In this document: piece by piece, positions 45,824 to 56,222 of the stretch
Numbering within the stretch: the stretch's first letter is position 1
How the letters are laid out: every line of letters begins with the position of its first letter
Assembly: GCA_021234155.1 (NCBI GenBank)
Contig: JAJEKV010000073.1
Span: 5,862,001 to 5,926,000 of the forward strand
Length of the DNA stretch: 64,000 bases
Reading direction: 5' to 3'
Origin: Isoetes taiwanensis
Taxonomy: Eukaryota; Streptophyta; Lycopodiopsida; Isoetales; Isoetaceae
Made by a program: the position numbers and the translations under genes
The notes under the pieces: generated by a model
Database searches by the model: none
Told to the model about the DNA's origin: nothing
The model's input: only the letters and a program-made list of their open reading frames with translations

Positions 45824-46816
45824 TATGCGGCAGTGAGAAAAAATGACGTGCGCCATTTTTCTTGATTTGTTTGTCCTTTTCCCGGATTTTTCAGTTCAAA
45901 CTCTTTTCTTGGCAATTCTCCCTCGGAATTCATCAATTTCTGCTTGATTTGGCTTGAATTTGAGAGTGATCTGCTAGCTGCCCTTGTAGAGGGTCAGCTT
46001 CATCAAATTCCTCATGCTTTGAGCTATTGATGGACACTAAAATCTTCACAATTCTCAAACATGGCTCAAGATTTACCTGTGGTTTTCTCTCAGGCTCATC
46101 TTCAGAATTATGGAATTCTTTGATTACCAATACCTACTTCCCAGATTCCCTATTCCGGCAAGAGTATACATTTGTCCCAAGCTGCGTTGAATTTGAAACA
46201 GAGATGCTTAATTCATGGCTAGAGGAATTCATAGGTGACAGCAAGATTTCAGCAACAGGAATTTTCAGAGTAAATTGTGAATGGGCAGAGGAAAAGATCA
46301 TTGTGAAGGTTTATTCAGAGAATTAGAAAATTGGGATTGATTTGTATTTGAACGGTACTCTTCGTAAAGATTTGATTTGCATGGCTTACGGTTTGGCAAT
46401 CCGATCTCTTTTAGTTAATTTTGATTCTATCTAATTGGGCTTTCTTCCCCTGTTTTCTTCTTTTCCTCTTTCTCGGCTTTCAATTCCGTCCGCGCTCTTT
46501 TGTTGTTTCAACCTGTACTTTTTCCAATGGCCTTAAATTCCTCTGTAAACCCTAAAAATTTATCCTTTCTTCACTCCTTTGCCAAAATTCCTGCGCATGA
46601 ACGCCCCGCTGTTCTTCAAAGCTTGATTTCCTTCCAAGAGAAACCACAAGAAACTATCCTCTTCGGAAATTTTGCAAATTTACCAGCTTCTACTCCCCGA
46701 AATGGATCCAATTTAGCATGAAGTCCCCTTCGGGATAATCTTTACGCTGATCCCGATCATAGGGGCACTCGCACCCCATAGATCCAAATACTGGTATCCC
46801 ACGCCCGTATGGAGTT
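45824..46816 (+). promoter_or_regulatory. 5' UTR of the full-length L1
   Basis: About 1 kb before ORF1, where an internal promoter would be expected. A 99-codon ORF (46027-46326) and a 73-codon ORF (46500-46721) lie here. Neither has a recognised domain, but the first reads like genuine coding sequence (FVPSCVEFETEMLNSWLEEF), so ORF1 may once have begun further upstream. Confidence 0.5.
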
Positions 46817-48945
46817 ATGAGAATTCAACGGGAGCTGCGATCAGATGAAGATCTGGATGACAGACTAAAGAGAACTAGACCTCCTTATCTTCAGCAAAGC
46901 AAGATGAGGCTCTACAGTGGTATTTCTCTTAATCTTCCTGTTGTTCATTCTAGAGTTGATGCTTTATCCAATTCAGCTGTCATAGTCAAGGTCCAAAAAT
47001 GTGGGATTAAGCTTGACAAACTATGGGCTTTTCTCCTTAACCTAAATAAAGGTATCATAATTCAAGCTGTTTACTGGCTTAATTTCCCTTACATTATGCT
47101 CGAATGTGGGAATGCTAGATCAGCTAATTTCTTTCTCAACTATGGGCCCTTGACTTTTGAAACCACTCAGCTGTCATTCCTCAAATGGCATCCTAAACTT
47201 GATATCGAACAAATGAACAATCTTTGTATTGCCTCAACCTCACCGCTTTGGACTTAATCCTATATCTTTGGGACCTAAGAATGTTTTAAACTTTTGTTTA
47301 ACACTATTGGCACCTATATTTCTACTGAATACTCTCCATCTAAACCTCCACGTGCCTTTGTGCAGCTAGACCTTTCCAAAGAAATTCCTATTTCCATTCC
47401 TTTCAAAGATGCCTTTGGAGTAGAATCTTCCTTAGCTCTTAGATGGTCTGGATTGCCATCCCAATGCCAAAAATGTTTCCACAGACATTTCTGGTACTCT
47501 GATTGCAAATCTTTCACAATTTCACTCCAAAACAGCAAAGATAATGTGGTTGAAGGGGAGAAAATAGCAGGCTCTACTCAACTTCTTCAAGGTGATAATT
47601 CTAAGGAACATTCTGATAGTGAGGGTGGGATTCAAGCATCCAAGGTTCTGGACACATTTCACAAATTGCCAGAGAATGATAATTTCAAATGGACCAAAGT
47701 CAATGGCAGCTACAAAAGGATTCAGAAACAGAAAGCAGTTAGGGAGCAGATTAAAGCCAAGGAAAAAATCCTTGAGGACAATTCCTTCAGATATAAGAAG
47801 AACACTGGAATAACAATTGAGGAGCCAAAACTTTTGGTTAAAGGTACTGTTCCAGAAAAAGTTAATCATGCTTCTCATGACTTATGCTTGACTCTGACCA
47901 ATATCATCAAGGATGCTAGAAATCAAGAAAAGGGTCATTGTTATAGCCTTATGGACTTCCCATTCAAAAATGTCAGCAAGACCGGATCATTAACTATAAA
48001 ATCTCAGGATAAAGCTAAGCGAAAATGAATTCTACGAAAGAATTCCGCGACCTCTTCTTCAAGCTACTTCAGCAAGCCCTAACTTCGAGAAAATATAAAT
48101 TCTAATGTGCCTCATTGTCAATCAGATTTGGTTTTGTCCAAATCTGTTTGCCATACCAATGAAGTCAATTATGTTGGAAATAATCTGCAACAAGGGAGTA
48201 TGGCTCAACATCAAGATAAGCTGCTTATAGACTGTCAAAACACTTTTCAGGTATTATCTGACCCGGATATTAATTTAGATCCTGATTTACATAAGAGCAA
48301 TGTGTGTTGCCCCTCTATTGTCCTTCCTACACCACAATCAACTCAGATTCTCTCACCCCCAAACAGTCTATTCCTATCCCTCCGTTCCGCCACCTCTGCC
48401 ATCACTTACTTGATTTGGACTACCCCACCATAAATGTGCCCCTTAGTCCTCCAAAAATATCCAGTAAAGTTGCAGATCAGCTAGCTTCCCTGCAAATGGC
48501 TCTTGACTCAGAAGATAAGGATCAATCACAGGAAAGTGAGGTCAGTAAATTGGATTCTTGTGACTATGTCCCTGAGACTCCACAAGGTGCAGCAGAAGAA
48601 CATATGGAGCAACATGAAAATTCCAGGCAAGTTAATCATTCTGCTCCTTTAAATAATCTTGATATTAATTCTATGTTTCATTTTTATCCTGGTGGTTATT
48701 CTGATAATAGTGACCATAGTGATCATAGTGATGGTGAGGATCACTTAATTGACAAAGAGAATTGGGGAAAGGAAGAGTATCTTCTGGAAAATTCTACCAA
48801 ACCATCTGTGCCTGACAGAGATCATCCAGCTAATAAATCTAGTAAAAAGGTTGTGAACAATAAAGGAAAGCCTATATCAGGGTTGAACAAAACTCCTGCT
48901 CAAAATACAAGGAGCAAAAAGAAATCAAAATCTTATAGATATTGA
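46817..48945 (+). pseudogene. L1 ORF1 (RNA-binding protein), broken
   Basis: 46817-47257 matches the DUF4283 domain of plant LINE and retro-like ORF1 proteins (KVQKCGIKLDKLWAFLLNLN ... YIMLECGNARSANFFLNYGP ... LSFLKWHPKLDIE). Two frameshifts near 47255-47295 lead to PPRAFVQLDLSKEIPISIPF and a zinc-knuckle variant, CQKCFHRHFWYSDC (C-x2-C-x3-H-x5-C, one residue off the usual spacing). After a stop at 48028 an acidic, low-complexity tail continues to 48945 (DNSDHSDHSDGEDHL) with a basic C-terminus (TRSKKKSKSY). The protein would package the LINE RNA. Confidence 0.75.
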
Positions 48946-48975
48946 TTTTCCCCTTCTTTGCTTAATCTCTCTCTA

Positions 48976-49700
48976 GATATGAAGATTTTATCTTGGAATC
49001 TTAGAGGAATTAAAGGCCCTCTTAAAAGAAGAAGAGCCATTGCTCAAATCAGGTTGTATAAAGCTGATATTATTCTTCTTCAGGAGATCAAGCTTCCCTC
49101 CTTTGAAGCTAGTAACTTGGGTGATTGGATTTATCCAAATTCCTCCTCTATTTGGATTGATTCTGTGGGGGCGAGTGGTGGCCTTGCTATCATTTGGAGG
49201 GCTGACCTTAATCATATCTCTTGTTAAAATGGCCCTTCCAGAACATGGCAAGCTGTTACTCTTTCTGTTTCCAATTCTGTCTTTGGTATTGTTAATATCT
49301 ATGCTCCAACTAATCCAAATGATAGAGAACCTGTTTGGAAAGAGATCAACTCTTGGCGAGCCTCTCAAAATTTGGACAACTGGATTATTGCTGGGGATTT
49401 TAATAACACTCCTTCCTGGGATCTGAAATTAGGGAACAAAATAAATATGACTAGATCTGAGAGACAAGCCTGGGACTCCCTCATTTCTGATAATGGCCTG
49501 ATCTATATCCCCTCCTCGACTGCCAATTATACTTGGTCAAATAAGCAAAAAGATAAAGCTAGAGTATATTGTACTTTGGACAGATTCTATGTCTCCAATT
49601 CTTCCACTTCCTTCTGGGATAACAGTTTTGTCTCTAGTGATGAGGGAACTTCTATTTCTGATCATCAACCTCAATTTCTGCATACTTCTCATGTCACCAA
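48976..49700 (+). pseudogene. L1 ORF2 endonuclease domain
   Basis: Starts MKILSWNLRGIKGPLKRRRA, the usual ORF2 N-terminus, with DIILLQEIKL (catalytic Glu), a single in-frame TAA at 49225-49227, then NWIIAGDFNNTPSWD and ISDHQPQFL (the Asp-His pair near the end). Apart from the one stop the frame is open to 50196. The domain nicks target DNA to prime reverse transcription. Confidence 0.85.
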
Positions 49701-50224
49701 GATCCAAAGGCAGGGTAGCACACCTTTTAAGTTTAATTCATCTCTCCTGAATAATGAGAATTTCTGCTCTCAGTTTTCTGCCTTCTATATGGATCTCTCT
49801 GTCAGAAATATAGATATGCATCAGGGAAATCAGTTCTATTCTAAAATCAAAGCTATCAAGTCTTGGATTAAGAAATGGTCTAAAGATAGGCATCTTCAAT
49901 GTGAAATGGAAAAAAATCAACTTCTCATGCTCATGAAGGATATCAGATCTTTACTTCAGCTAGATCCAACAAATTTAAACCTGCAAATAGGAGAGGAGGT
50001 TTTAGAAAGGAAGATTAAAAACATTGAGGAGATGGAAGCTAAAGGATCGGCCATCAGATGTAAAATCAAATACACCAACCACATGGATTCTGGCAGCTCA
50101 AAGTTCTTCTTCAGGGTAGCTAAAAGTAGGGTGCTTTCGAAACTCTATAAATGTAAGTTGAGGATGATAATGGGGAAAATACTCTTCTCACTCTGACATC
50201 TCTTCTTTCTTCAGAGACAAATAT

Positions 50225-51691
50225 ATGGATATTTTTATGAGCAAACCTATTCCTGACATGGCCAAGGCAACTGACTTCAAAAATCTGGTCAATAATATCC
50301 TACCTGCTGCTCCTGAAGTTATGAATGCTACTATAAGTGACCCTCCTTCCCAGAATGAGATCCTAACTACCCTTTCTTCTCTCAGTAAGGGAAAATCCCC
50401 TGGTCCTGATGGGCTGCCAGCTGAGTTTTATGTCAAGTTCTGGGATATTCTTAAAGATGATATTACTTCCATGGTCCATGACTTCTGGAATAATGATTGC
50501 CTTCAGACTTCTATTGCCATTGGATTCATAGCTTTGATCCCAAAAGTTGATCATCCAAATAAATTTCAAGATTGGAGACCTATCTCTCTCACTAATACTT
50601 CCTATAAGCTTTGTGCCAAGATTATTGCTCTCAGAATTAATAGCTATCTTCAAAGGAACATCAGTCCCAATCAGTCAGCTTTTCTACCCAAGAGATACAT
50701 TCTGGATAATTATGTGGCAGCCATGGAGGGTTTACATTGGAACAAAATTTCAAATCAGAATTGCATTTTACTTAAACTGGACTTCAAGAGAGCCTTTGAC
50801 TCGGTCAGATGGGATTTTCTTGAATTTGCTATGGTCAAACTTGGTTTTCATCCTAAGCTCATCAATCTCATCCTTGGGCTTAATCTCAGATCCAAATCAG
50901 CTGTGCTTATAAATGGTGTGCCCTCTGGTTTTTTCTCTTTATCTTGTGGAGTTAGGCAAGGATGTCCTCTTGCTCCTTACCTTTTTCTAGTTGCAGCTGA
51001 ATTGCTTACAAAAGTCATCACCTACTACCAGGAAAATGGCTTGATTAATGGACTCAAGCTCCCCAACTCAGATGAATATCTTACCATGCTTCAATATGCT
51101 GATGATACTTTCTCCTTCCTAGAAGCTGATTTGGCCAATATTGACTGCTTCCTTAAAGTCATACATCAATTTTCAGCTGCTTCTGGTATTTATCTTAATG
51201 TCAATAAGAGCTTAATTATTGGTGATCTTCCTCATCAGCAGGTTCTTGATATTAATGTTCTCCCTGTGGGTCAAGCCACTAAGCTTTTAGGGATGCCTCT
51301 ATCTATAAATCAGAGCTTGAAAGGGCTTTGGGATCCTATCCTTCAGAGAATTAAGAAAAAGCTGAATAATTATGGGAATTATCTCACTCTAGCAGGTAGA
51401 ACTATCATTGCAAATTCGGTTCTTGCTAGCTCTCATGTCTACTTCTCAACTGCTCTAATTGCTCCTAAGTGCATTTATCTTGAGCTCCAAAAAATCATCA
51501 GAAACTTTATTTGGAAAGGCAGTCATTTGGTCAATTGGAGCTCTATCTGCAAGACTAAATTAGCAGGTGGTCATGGCTGTAAGGACCTTTTTCTTCAAGC
51601 TCAATCTCTTGCAGGTAAATTTGTTTGGAAAGCCATTTATGGTAGCCAATCTCCCCTCCATAAGTTCATCGAATCTTTGGATCAATCTTAG
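50225..51691 (+). pseudogene. L1 ORF2 reverse transcriptase domain
   Basis: 488 open codons after a frameshift near 50190. Motifs in order: GKSPGPDGLPAEFYVKFW, FIALIPKVDHPNKFQDWRPI, LLKLDFKRAFDSVRWDFLEF (motif A), LSCGVRQGCPLAPYLFLVAA (motif B), MLQYADDTFSF (motif C), then KLLGMPL. All are standard for plant L1 elements, including both catalytic Asp of YADD. A frameshift near 51670 separates it from the C-terminus. Confidence 0.9.
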
Positions 51692-52778
51692 TCATCCTTC
51701 TGGTCACCCATCTGTTCATCATCTGTTGCCAAATTCAGCCTTTACTCATCTGAAATCTGCTCCTAATATCTCTCCTTTGATGAATAATCTGATTAAGGCT
51801 TGGAATTCTATTTCCCCCCACTTTCAATTCATTTCATCTGATCATTTGCACTCTGATATGCCTATTTTCTGGAATCCTATCTTTCTTAATCATAATTCCA
51901 ATGTTCTGGCAATCAAACACCCCAGGATTTGCAAGAAATGGCATGATGCTGGTCTGTTCTACATTAAAGATCTTTTCAATGGTGATAGGCTGATTTCTTG
52001 GACTGCTCTTAAAAATATCATCAGAGGTACATCTTCTGACAGGAAAGTATATCTCCTTATCAAGCCTTATTTGGCAAATCTTTCTCCTAACTTTCGGGAA
52101 AAAAGTGATTGGTCTCTCAATGGCAAGTTTGATTATAAAGTGAGAGATACTTATAAGTGCCTTTCCCATGATCCTACTAATATTAAGGCAATGACCAAAT
52201 GGGGTATCAATCTTACTCAGCTAAGAGATCTCTTCAAGAATGTCTGGGACTCTTACTGCCCTCCCAAAATTTCCTACTGTATATGGCTTATTGCTAATGG
52301 CAGTTTAAGTAACTTACAATCCCTTTCCAAAAAATATCCTAATATCATGCCAGACTGCCCTTTGGGATGCAATGATATTGAAGATATGTGTCACATCTTT
52401 AGCTGCACCAAACTGAATAGTTTTTGGAATTGGTTTGCTGGAAAATTTGGTATTCATTATGATGGAAATTTGCTTTCCTTGATCCAAAATGGTGACACTT
52501 TTAATAATACTGTTGTTTTCATTGCCCTTTGGAATATTTGGAAGGCTAGGAATCGTGTGTTACATGGGAAAAATAGACCTTCAGTTTTCTGGATCAAAAT
52601 GAACTTCCAATTTGACTTTGAAACTATTGCTACTGCTCATAAGAATAAAGTTGGAACTAATCATGACAGGAAATGGGAGCTTCATGGAGCTTACAGGGGA
52701 TTTTATAATTTATTTGCTTCCAATTTAAACATTGTAGATTCTAATGTTTTATTTTCTGATGAAACTAGAATATCTTGA
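51670..52778 (+). pseudogene. L1 ORF2 C-terminal region with zf-RVT
   Basis: An open frame (51567-52778) carries the conserved C-terminal region. VWDSYCPPKISYCIWLIANG precedes the Cys/His cluster DCPLGCNDIEDMCHIFSC, which fits the zf-RVT domain. It then continues to NVLFSDETRIS and a TGA at 52776-52778. I see no RNase H domain. Confidence 0.82.
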
Positions 52779-53235
52779 CTTCCTGCGTGGAGAGGGAGCA
52801 AGAAAATTCGATGACAGCTCGCCATTCAGCCAGCACCCAGTGGATTCAGTCATGAAAAATGATATTGCAACATCTATGGAGTCGTTTCTTATGAAAAGGG
52901 GACGCATGAGATATCTGAAGGAAAGTGAAGACCTTTGGGCATCTACCTTTTGCAGGGAAGTGGTTCAGATCCACTGCCTTTGGGCTTTCTTGGCCAATCA
53001 TCACTTCATTCTCACTGAAAGGCAGCTGACAAGATACAGAACCATGTACTACAATCATAAACTCATTGCTGATCTGTATGGCTCCTTGCTGATATTACTG
53101 GAGGACAAAGATAAATTCAGGCTCTTTTACTCCAATAATTGGGGCCCAAACCAATACTTCTTTGGATCGACTGACCCCTTCAATGCCTACTTCAATGATT
53201 GCTTCTTCACTGATCACGGAATCCCTCTTCCATAG
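52759..53235 (+). CDS. Extra ORF (ORF3) of L1-type LINE, plus copy
   Basis: 159 codons counting the stop, from an ATG at 52759 (MKLEYLDFLRGEGARKF) to FFTDHGIPLP. It overlaps the end of ORF2 by 20 bases in another frame. The earlier in-frame ATG at 52744 is also possible. The same ORF is open in the minus copy (38516-38995), although ORF1 and ORF2 have decayed. Plant L1 elements normally end soon after ORF2. No domain is recognised. The protein could be translated by re-initiation or frameshift at the overlap. Confidence 0.55.
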   Translation: MKLEYLDFLRGEGARKFDDSSPFSQHPVDSVMKNDIATSMESFLMKRGRMRYLKESEDLWASTFCREVVQIHCLWAFLANHHFILTERQLTRYRTMYYNHKLIADLYGSLLILLEDKDKFRLFYSNNWGPNQYFFGSTDPFNAYFNDCFFTDHGIPLP

Positions 53236-53592
53236 CCATCTGTTAATCACACCCTTGCTCTTATCTAATCTTGATCTATTTATGTTTCGGGAAGGATTGC
53301 CTTTTTGCAGGTTTTTGCAGCTCAAGCTCAAAGTGGCCTCCCTCATCAACTGAATTCAGATCTCTTGGACCTATTCACACTGAGGATCATTTTGTTACTG
53401 GCTTATTAGCATTTGCCACCTCTACTGCGAATTTCTGGTTAGGCTTGTTATTCTTGAGCTCATATTCATAGTATGATGCTCTCAAGTGTTCTGTTACTTT
53501 TTCATGTGCTGCCTTATAAAGCACAGACATGCTATGTACCTGAGATTTTATAATTAATGGTAAAACTGACTCTTGCTATCAAAAATATATAT

Positions 53593-53608
53593 ATATACTA
53601 GTTGATTA
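53593..53608. repeat. 16-bp target site duplication, right
   Basis: ATATACTAGTTGATTA, identical to 45808-45823. Confidence 0.9.
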
Positions 53609-54483
53609 GAGTGAAGATTGTCAAGATGCATTTGAGAAAATCATTGATGTCATGTGTCATTCCACCTTGTGAAACCTCCTGACCCTGAGAAGCCCTTTCA
53701 AGCTTATATTAGTGCCACAAAAAAGGCACAAGAAGATAGGATTGTCTCTTTTGCAATCAAAATTTTGTCTGAAACTAAACTTAGATACTCAAGGCTTGAG
53801 AAGAGTGCAGCAGCCCTCATGCTCATGATTGATAGGCAAGGACATCTCTTACAAAAGAGTCACATCCAAGTCTTTATGAAACAAAACCACGCGTCCCTAC
53901 TTTTTGCCAAAAATCAGCCAAAAGCCAAGCTTTATAGATGGACATGTAAGGTTCGATCTTATGATATCAGTGTGAAAGTGGTCCATTTAGCCACCAATCC
54001 AAGTTCTTACCTTCCTCACATGCTCTTTGAACATGAAGACCAAGAAGGATTGGAAAAGATTGATTCTATCATTGATACTAACCTTGTTGTGTTTCATGTG
54101 AAAGAAATAGATTGGCAGCATGATATTAGAAGGTATTTGGAATATAATGAGAGGTGCCAAAGGACTTGAGTAGCAGCCAAGAGAGAAGATTCAAGGAGAA
54201 TGCAAGAAGTTTAGATTAACGGAGGATGTTTGGTGCAAGATTGACAAGGAAGGGGTGCTGTTGAGATGTGTAGACCTTGATGAAGCCAAGCTAATCATAG
54301 AAACCTGCCATGAAGATGCGTGTTGTGACGTTCCACGTATTTATATGCCCTTTTGGGTATAAATACATGACACATCACTATGAATAATTAATGCACATCA
54401 TTAATTATTAAGGTGGAAACCTAACCCTAAACCCTAATTCGGATTTAGGGCGTAACCTAATATTAAAAAGGCCTCTCCACCCC
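53597..54483 (+). repeat. Right arm of inverted duplication
   Basis: Reverse complement of 22597-23482, from ctagttgattagag through the gypsy fragment into the first 160 bp of the LTR. After 54483 the LTR continues here, whereas the left arm switches to the other gypsy remnant. Confidence 0.9.
53609..54323 (+). pseudogene. gypsy RNase H and integrase N-terminus, right copy
   Basis: 53654-54169 gives the same 171-residue protein as the left arm. After a stop and frameshift near 54170, the coding frame resumes at about 54224 as FRLTEDVWCKIDKEGVLLRC and reaches the start of the integrase zinc-binding region (IIETCHEDAC) at the LTR boundary. The same frame resumes beyond the LTR element at 63936. 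No second RNase H lies between RNase H and integrase, unlike the remnant at 20181-22596, so these are probably two gypsy families. Confidence 0.75.
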
Positions 54484-55737
54484 AATTTGCTCCAAATCGA
54501 TTTGGGGGAAATTGGTGGAGGAGGAGTTGCTGCTCACCTTGGATTCCAGCCAGAAGGATGGAGAACCAGAGAGATAGCTATGATACCGGTTAGTTTAGCG
54601 TAGCTTGTATTCTTCTACCCCTTGTTTGAGTAGATGGATGATTAGATTATATTCTATGATCTACTTATGATGATGATGATGGGTGATTGTATCTGATTCT
54701 ATTTTCTCTTTCTGTTCCTCCTGTGTTCTATTGGATTAAGGGGGGTAGAGACCTAAAGCCTATCTAGATTTAGTGATGCTCCTAGCTAGAACCCCTTAAA
54801 TCCTATCAAATGCGGCCTGTGCACAAGAGCCCACCTGGCTGTGGATGCTATGATGTTATTCAGCACCAGATAACGAGTATGATGGTGAATCGGGGGTGGG
54901 GTCTTGCCTAGCGCGGCTACGGGACTCTTACAGTGTGCTAGGCTTATAGCCGGTCACGGAGAGGGCCGGGTATGGGTCTGACACTTCCTGGGTCGCAGGT
55001 GTCGAGCCAATATGATTGGGCGCCCTGGGCTCAAACAGGCAGGTGAGCAGGCCTTTAGATTTAGGGGAATAAGTTGGGTACGAACGCGGGGGTCACTGAG
55101 GGGGCACGCATTTTCTAGCACACCCAGAAATCCGTCATGCTCGGGAAGGGGACGCCTCTCCGACCTGCCTCATCGGACTGGGGAGATGTAACCTGGAGTA
55201 GTTCCATAGGGTGATTCCATGGAATTGCGTCTCCGGAAGGCTACAATCACGCCATAGCATGTTCCAGCCTATCTACAAAGTGTGCACAGGAGGGGCGGAT
55301 GGAGTGGACTACCTTAGCCATTGTTCTATGCCAGCCAACGCCATTGTTATGATTCTGTCTGTTGTTATCTGGAGGCCTTGACTATCAGTTGATTCGCATG
55401 AGTCTGAGCCGGGGTAGAGCCCTTATTTATGATGCATTTCCTTTATTATGTTGATATTCTGTTGTATTCGTATTGATGATGATGGGCCACCCTTCGGGGT
55501 GGTATGTTATTTATTGTATTGTCGCCAGGTGCGAACATGTATACGCTTCCGCTATATAGGATTCCCATAGAAGGTGTGGGATGAATGACACCTCCGTGTC
55601 CTTCACCCGGACACTTGCCCATCATAAGTGGTCCAAGTCAGACGGAGGGCCTTTCTATGGTGAAGTAGTCGCCATGGAAGAGGGGATTTCTCGTATTTAT
55701 ATGATGGGAGCATCGTATAGGTTTGGGGAACGTCACA
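54324..55737 (+). mobile_element. 5' LTR (1414 bp)
   Basis: Lacks ~108 bp present in the 3' LTR (between ggcct and tccacccc, about 54477). It includes a TATA-like gggtataaatac near 54357, an AT-rich hairpin (aataattaatg...cattaattatt) and AACCCTAAACCCTAA, a telo-box-like motif, at about 54421-54438. Confidence 0.92.
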
Positions 55738-55738
55738 A

Positions 55739-55750
55739 TGGTATCAGAGC
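55739..55750 (+). promoter_or_regulatory. Primer-binding site
   Basis: TGGTATCAGAGC, one base after the LTR end, complementary to initiator tRNA-Met. Confidence 0.92.
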
Positions 55751-55984
55751 ATAATTTTGGTGGACCAGATCATTGCACTGGCCATGTTCTAACTCGATAG
55801 AACGTTAAGTAGTTGGGGACTCTGACATAGAAAGACTTCTCTAGAACCTTGTAGTTAGTTTGTTTGAGGCCAAAAAAATGGTGCTAGTAGTGTGGTTGTG
55901 GAAAAATTTAGTGGTATAAAGGTAAAACCATGTGGAGTTTTGGCAGGGCAAGGTCCCTCATTTCAAAAGGCCATAACTTTCTCA

Positions 55985-56055
55985 AAAAAAAAAAAAGTTC
56001 TTATTTGCGTTTTGAACCCATGATCTTCTGATTCCAACTTTACGTCCTTACCAAC
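55985..56055 (-). other. tRNA-like module with Pol III terminator
   Basis: Minus strand: gttggtaaggacg, then a B-box-like GGGTTCAAAAC and, shortly after, a run of 13 T (aagaactttttttttttttg). The A box is weak. It may be a SINE-like remnant. Confidence 0.35.
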
Positions 56056-56144
56056 ATACCAACTTTCTTTTTGTTTAATGTTTATGTTTTATATATTTGT
56101 TATACATATCTAATATTCTATTTCTAGACCACAACTCCTTGTAA

Positions 56145-56222
56145 AAGAAAGAGTCATATAGTGGGATTGAACCCCTAACCTCCTGCAACCAAGCCAAACC
56201 TTTTACCAATAGGCTGAGTTCC
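56145..56222 (-). other. tRNA-derived SINE-like module
   Basis: Minus strand: ggaactCAGCCTATTGGtaa (A-box-like, TRGYNNANNNGG) and, 30 bases on, a good B box GGTTCAATCCC. The spacing suits a tRNA gene, but the acceptor stem does not pair well, so it is probably a pseudo-tRNA or SINE head and not a functional tRNA. Confidence 0.5.

Larger units (their letters stand above)
45824..53592 (+). mobile_element. Full-length plant L1-type LINE (~7.8 kb)
   Basis: Bounded by a perfect 16-bp target duplication, with a ~1-kb 5' UTR, ORF1 (DUF4283-like domain and zinc knuckle), ORF2 (endonuclease, RT, zf-RVT), an additional downstream ORF and an A/TA-rich tail. ORF1 and ORF2 carry a few stops and frameshifts, so this copy is probably dead but not very old. 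Confidence 0.92.

Noticed and set aside
56145-56222. Functional tRNA gene
   Set aside because: A and B boxes are present but the acceptor stem does not pair, so only a SINE-like module is claimed.
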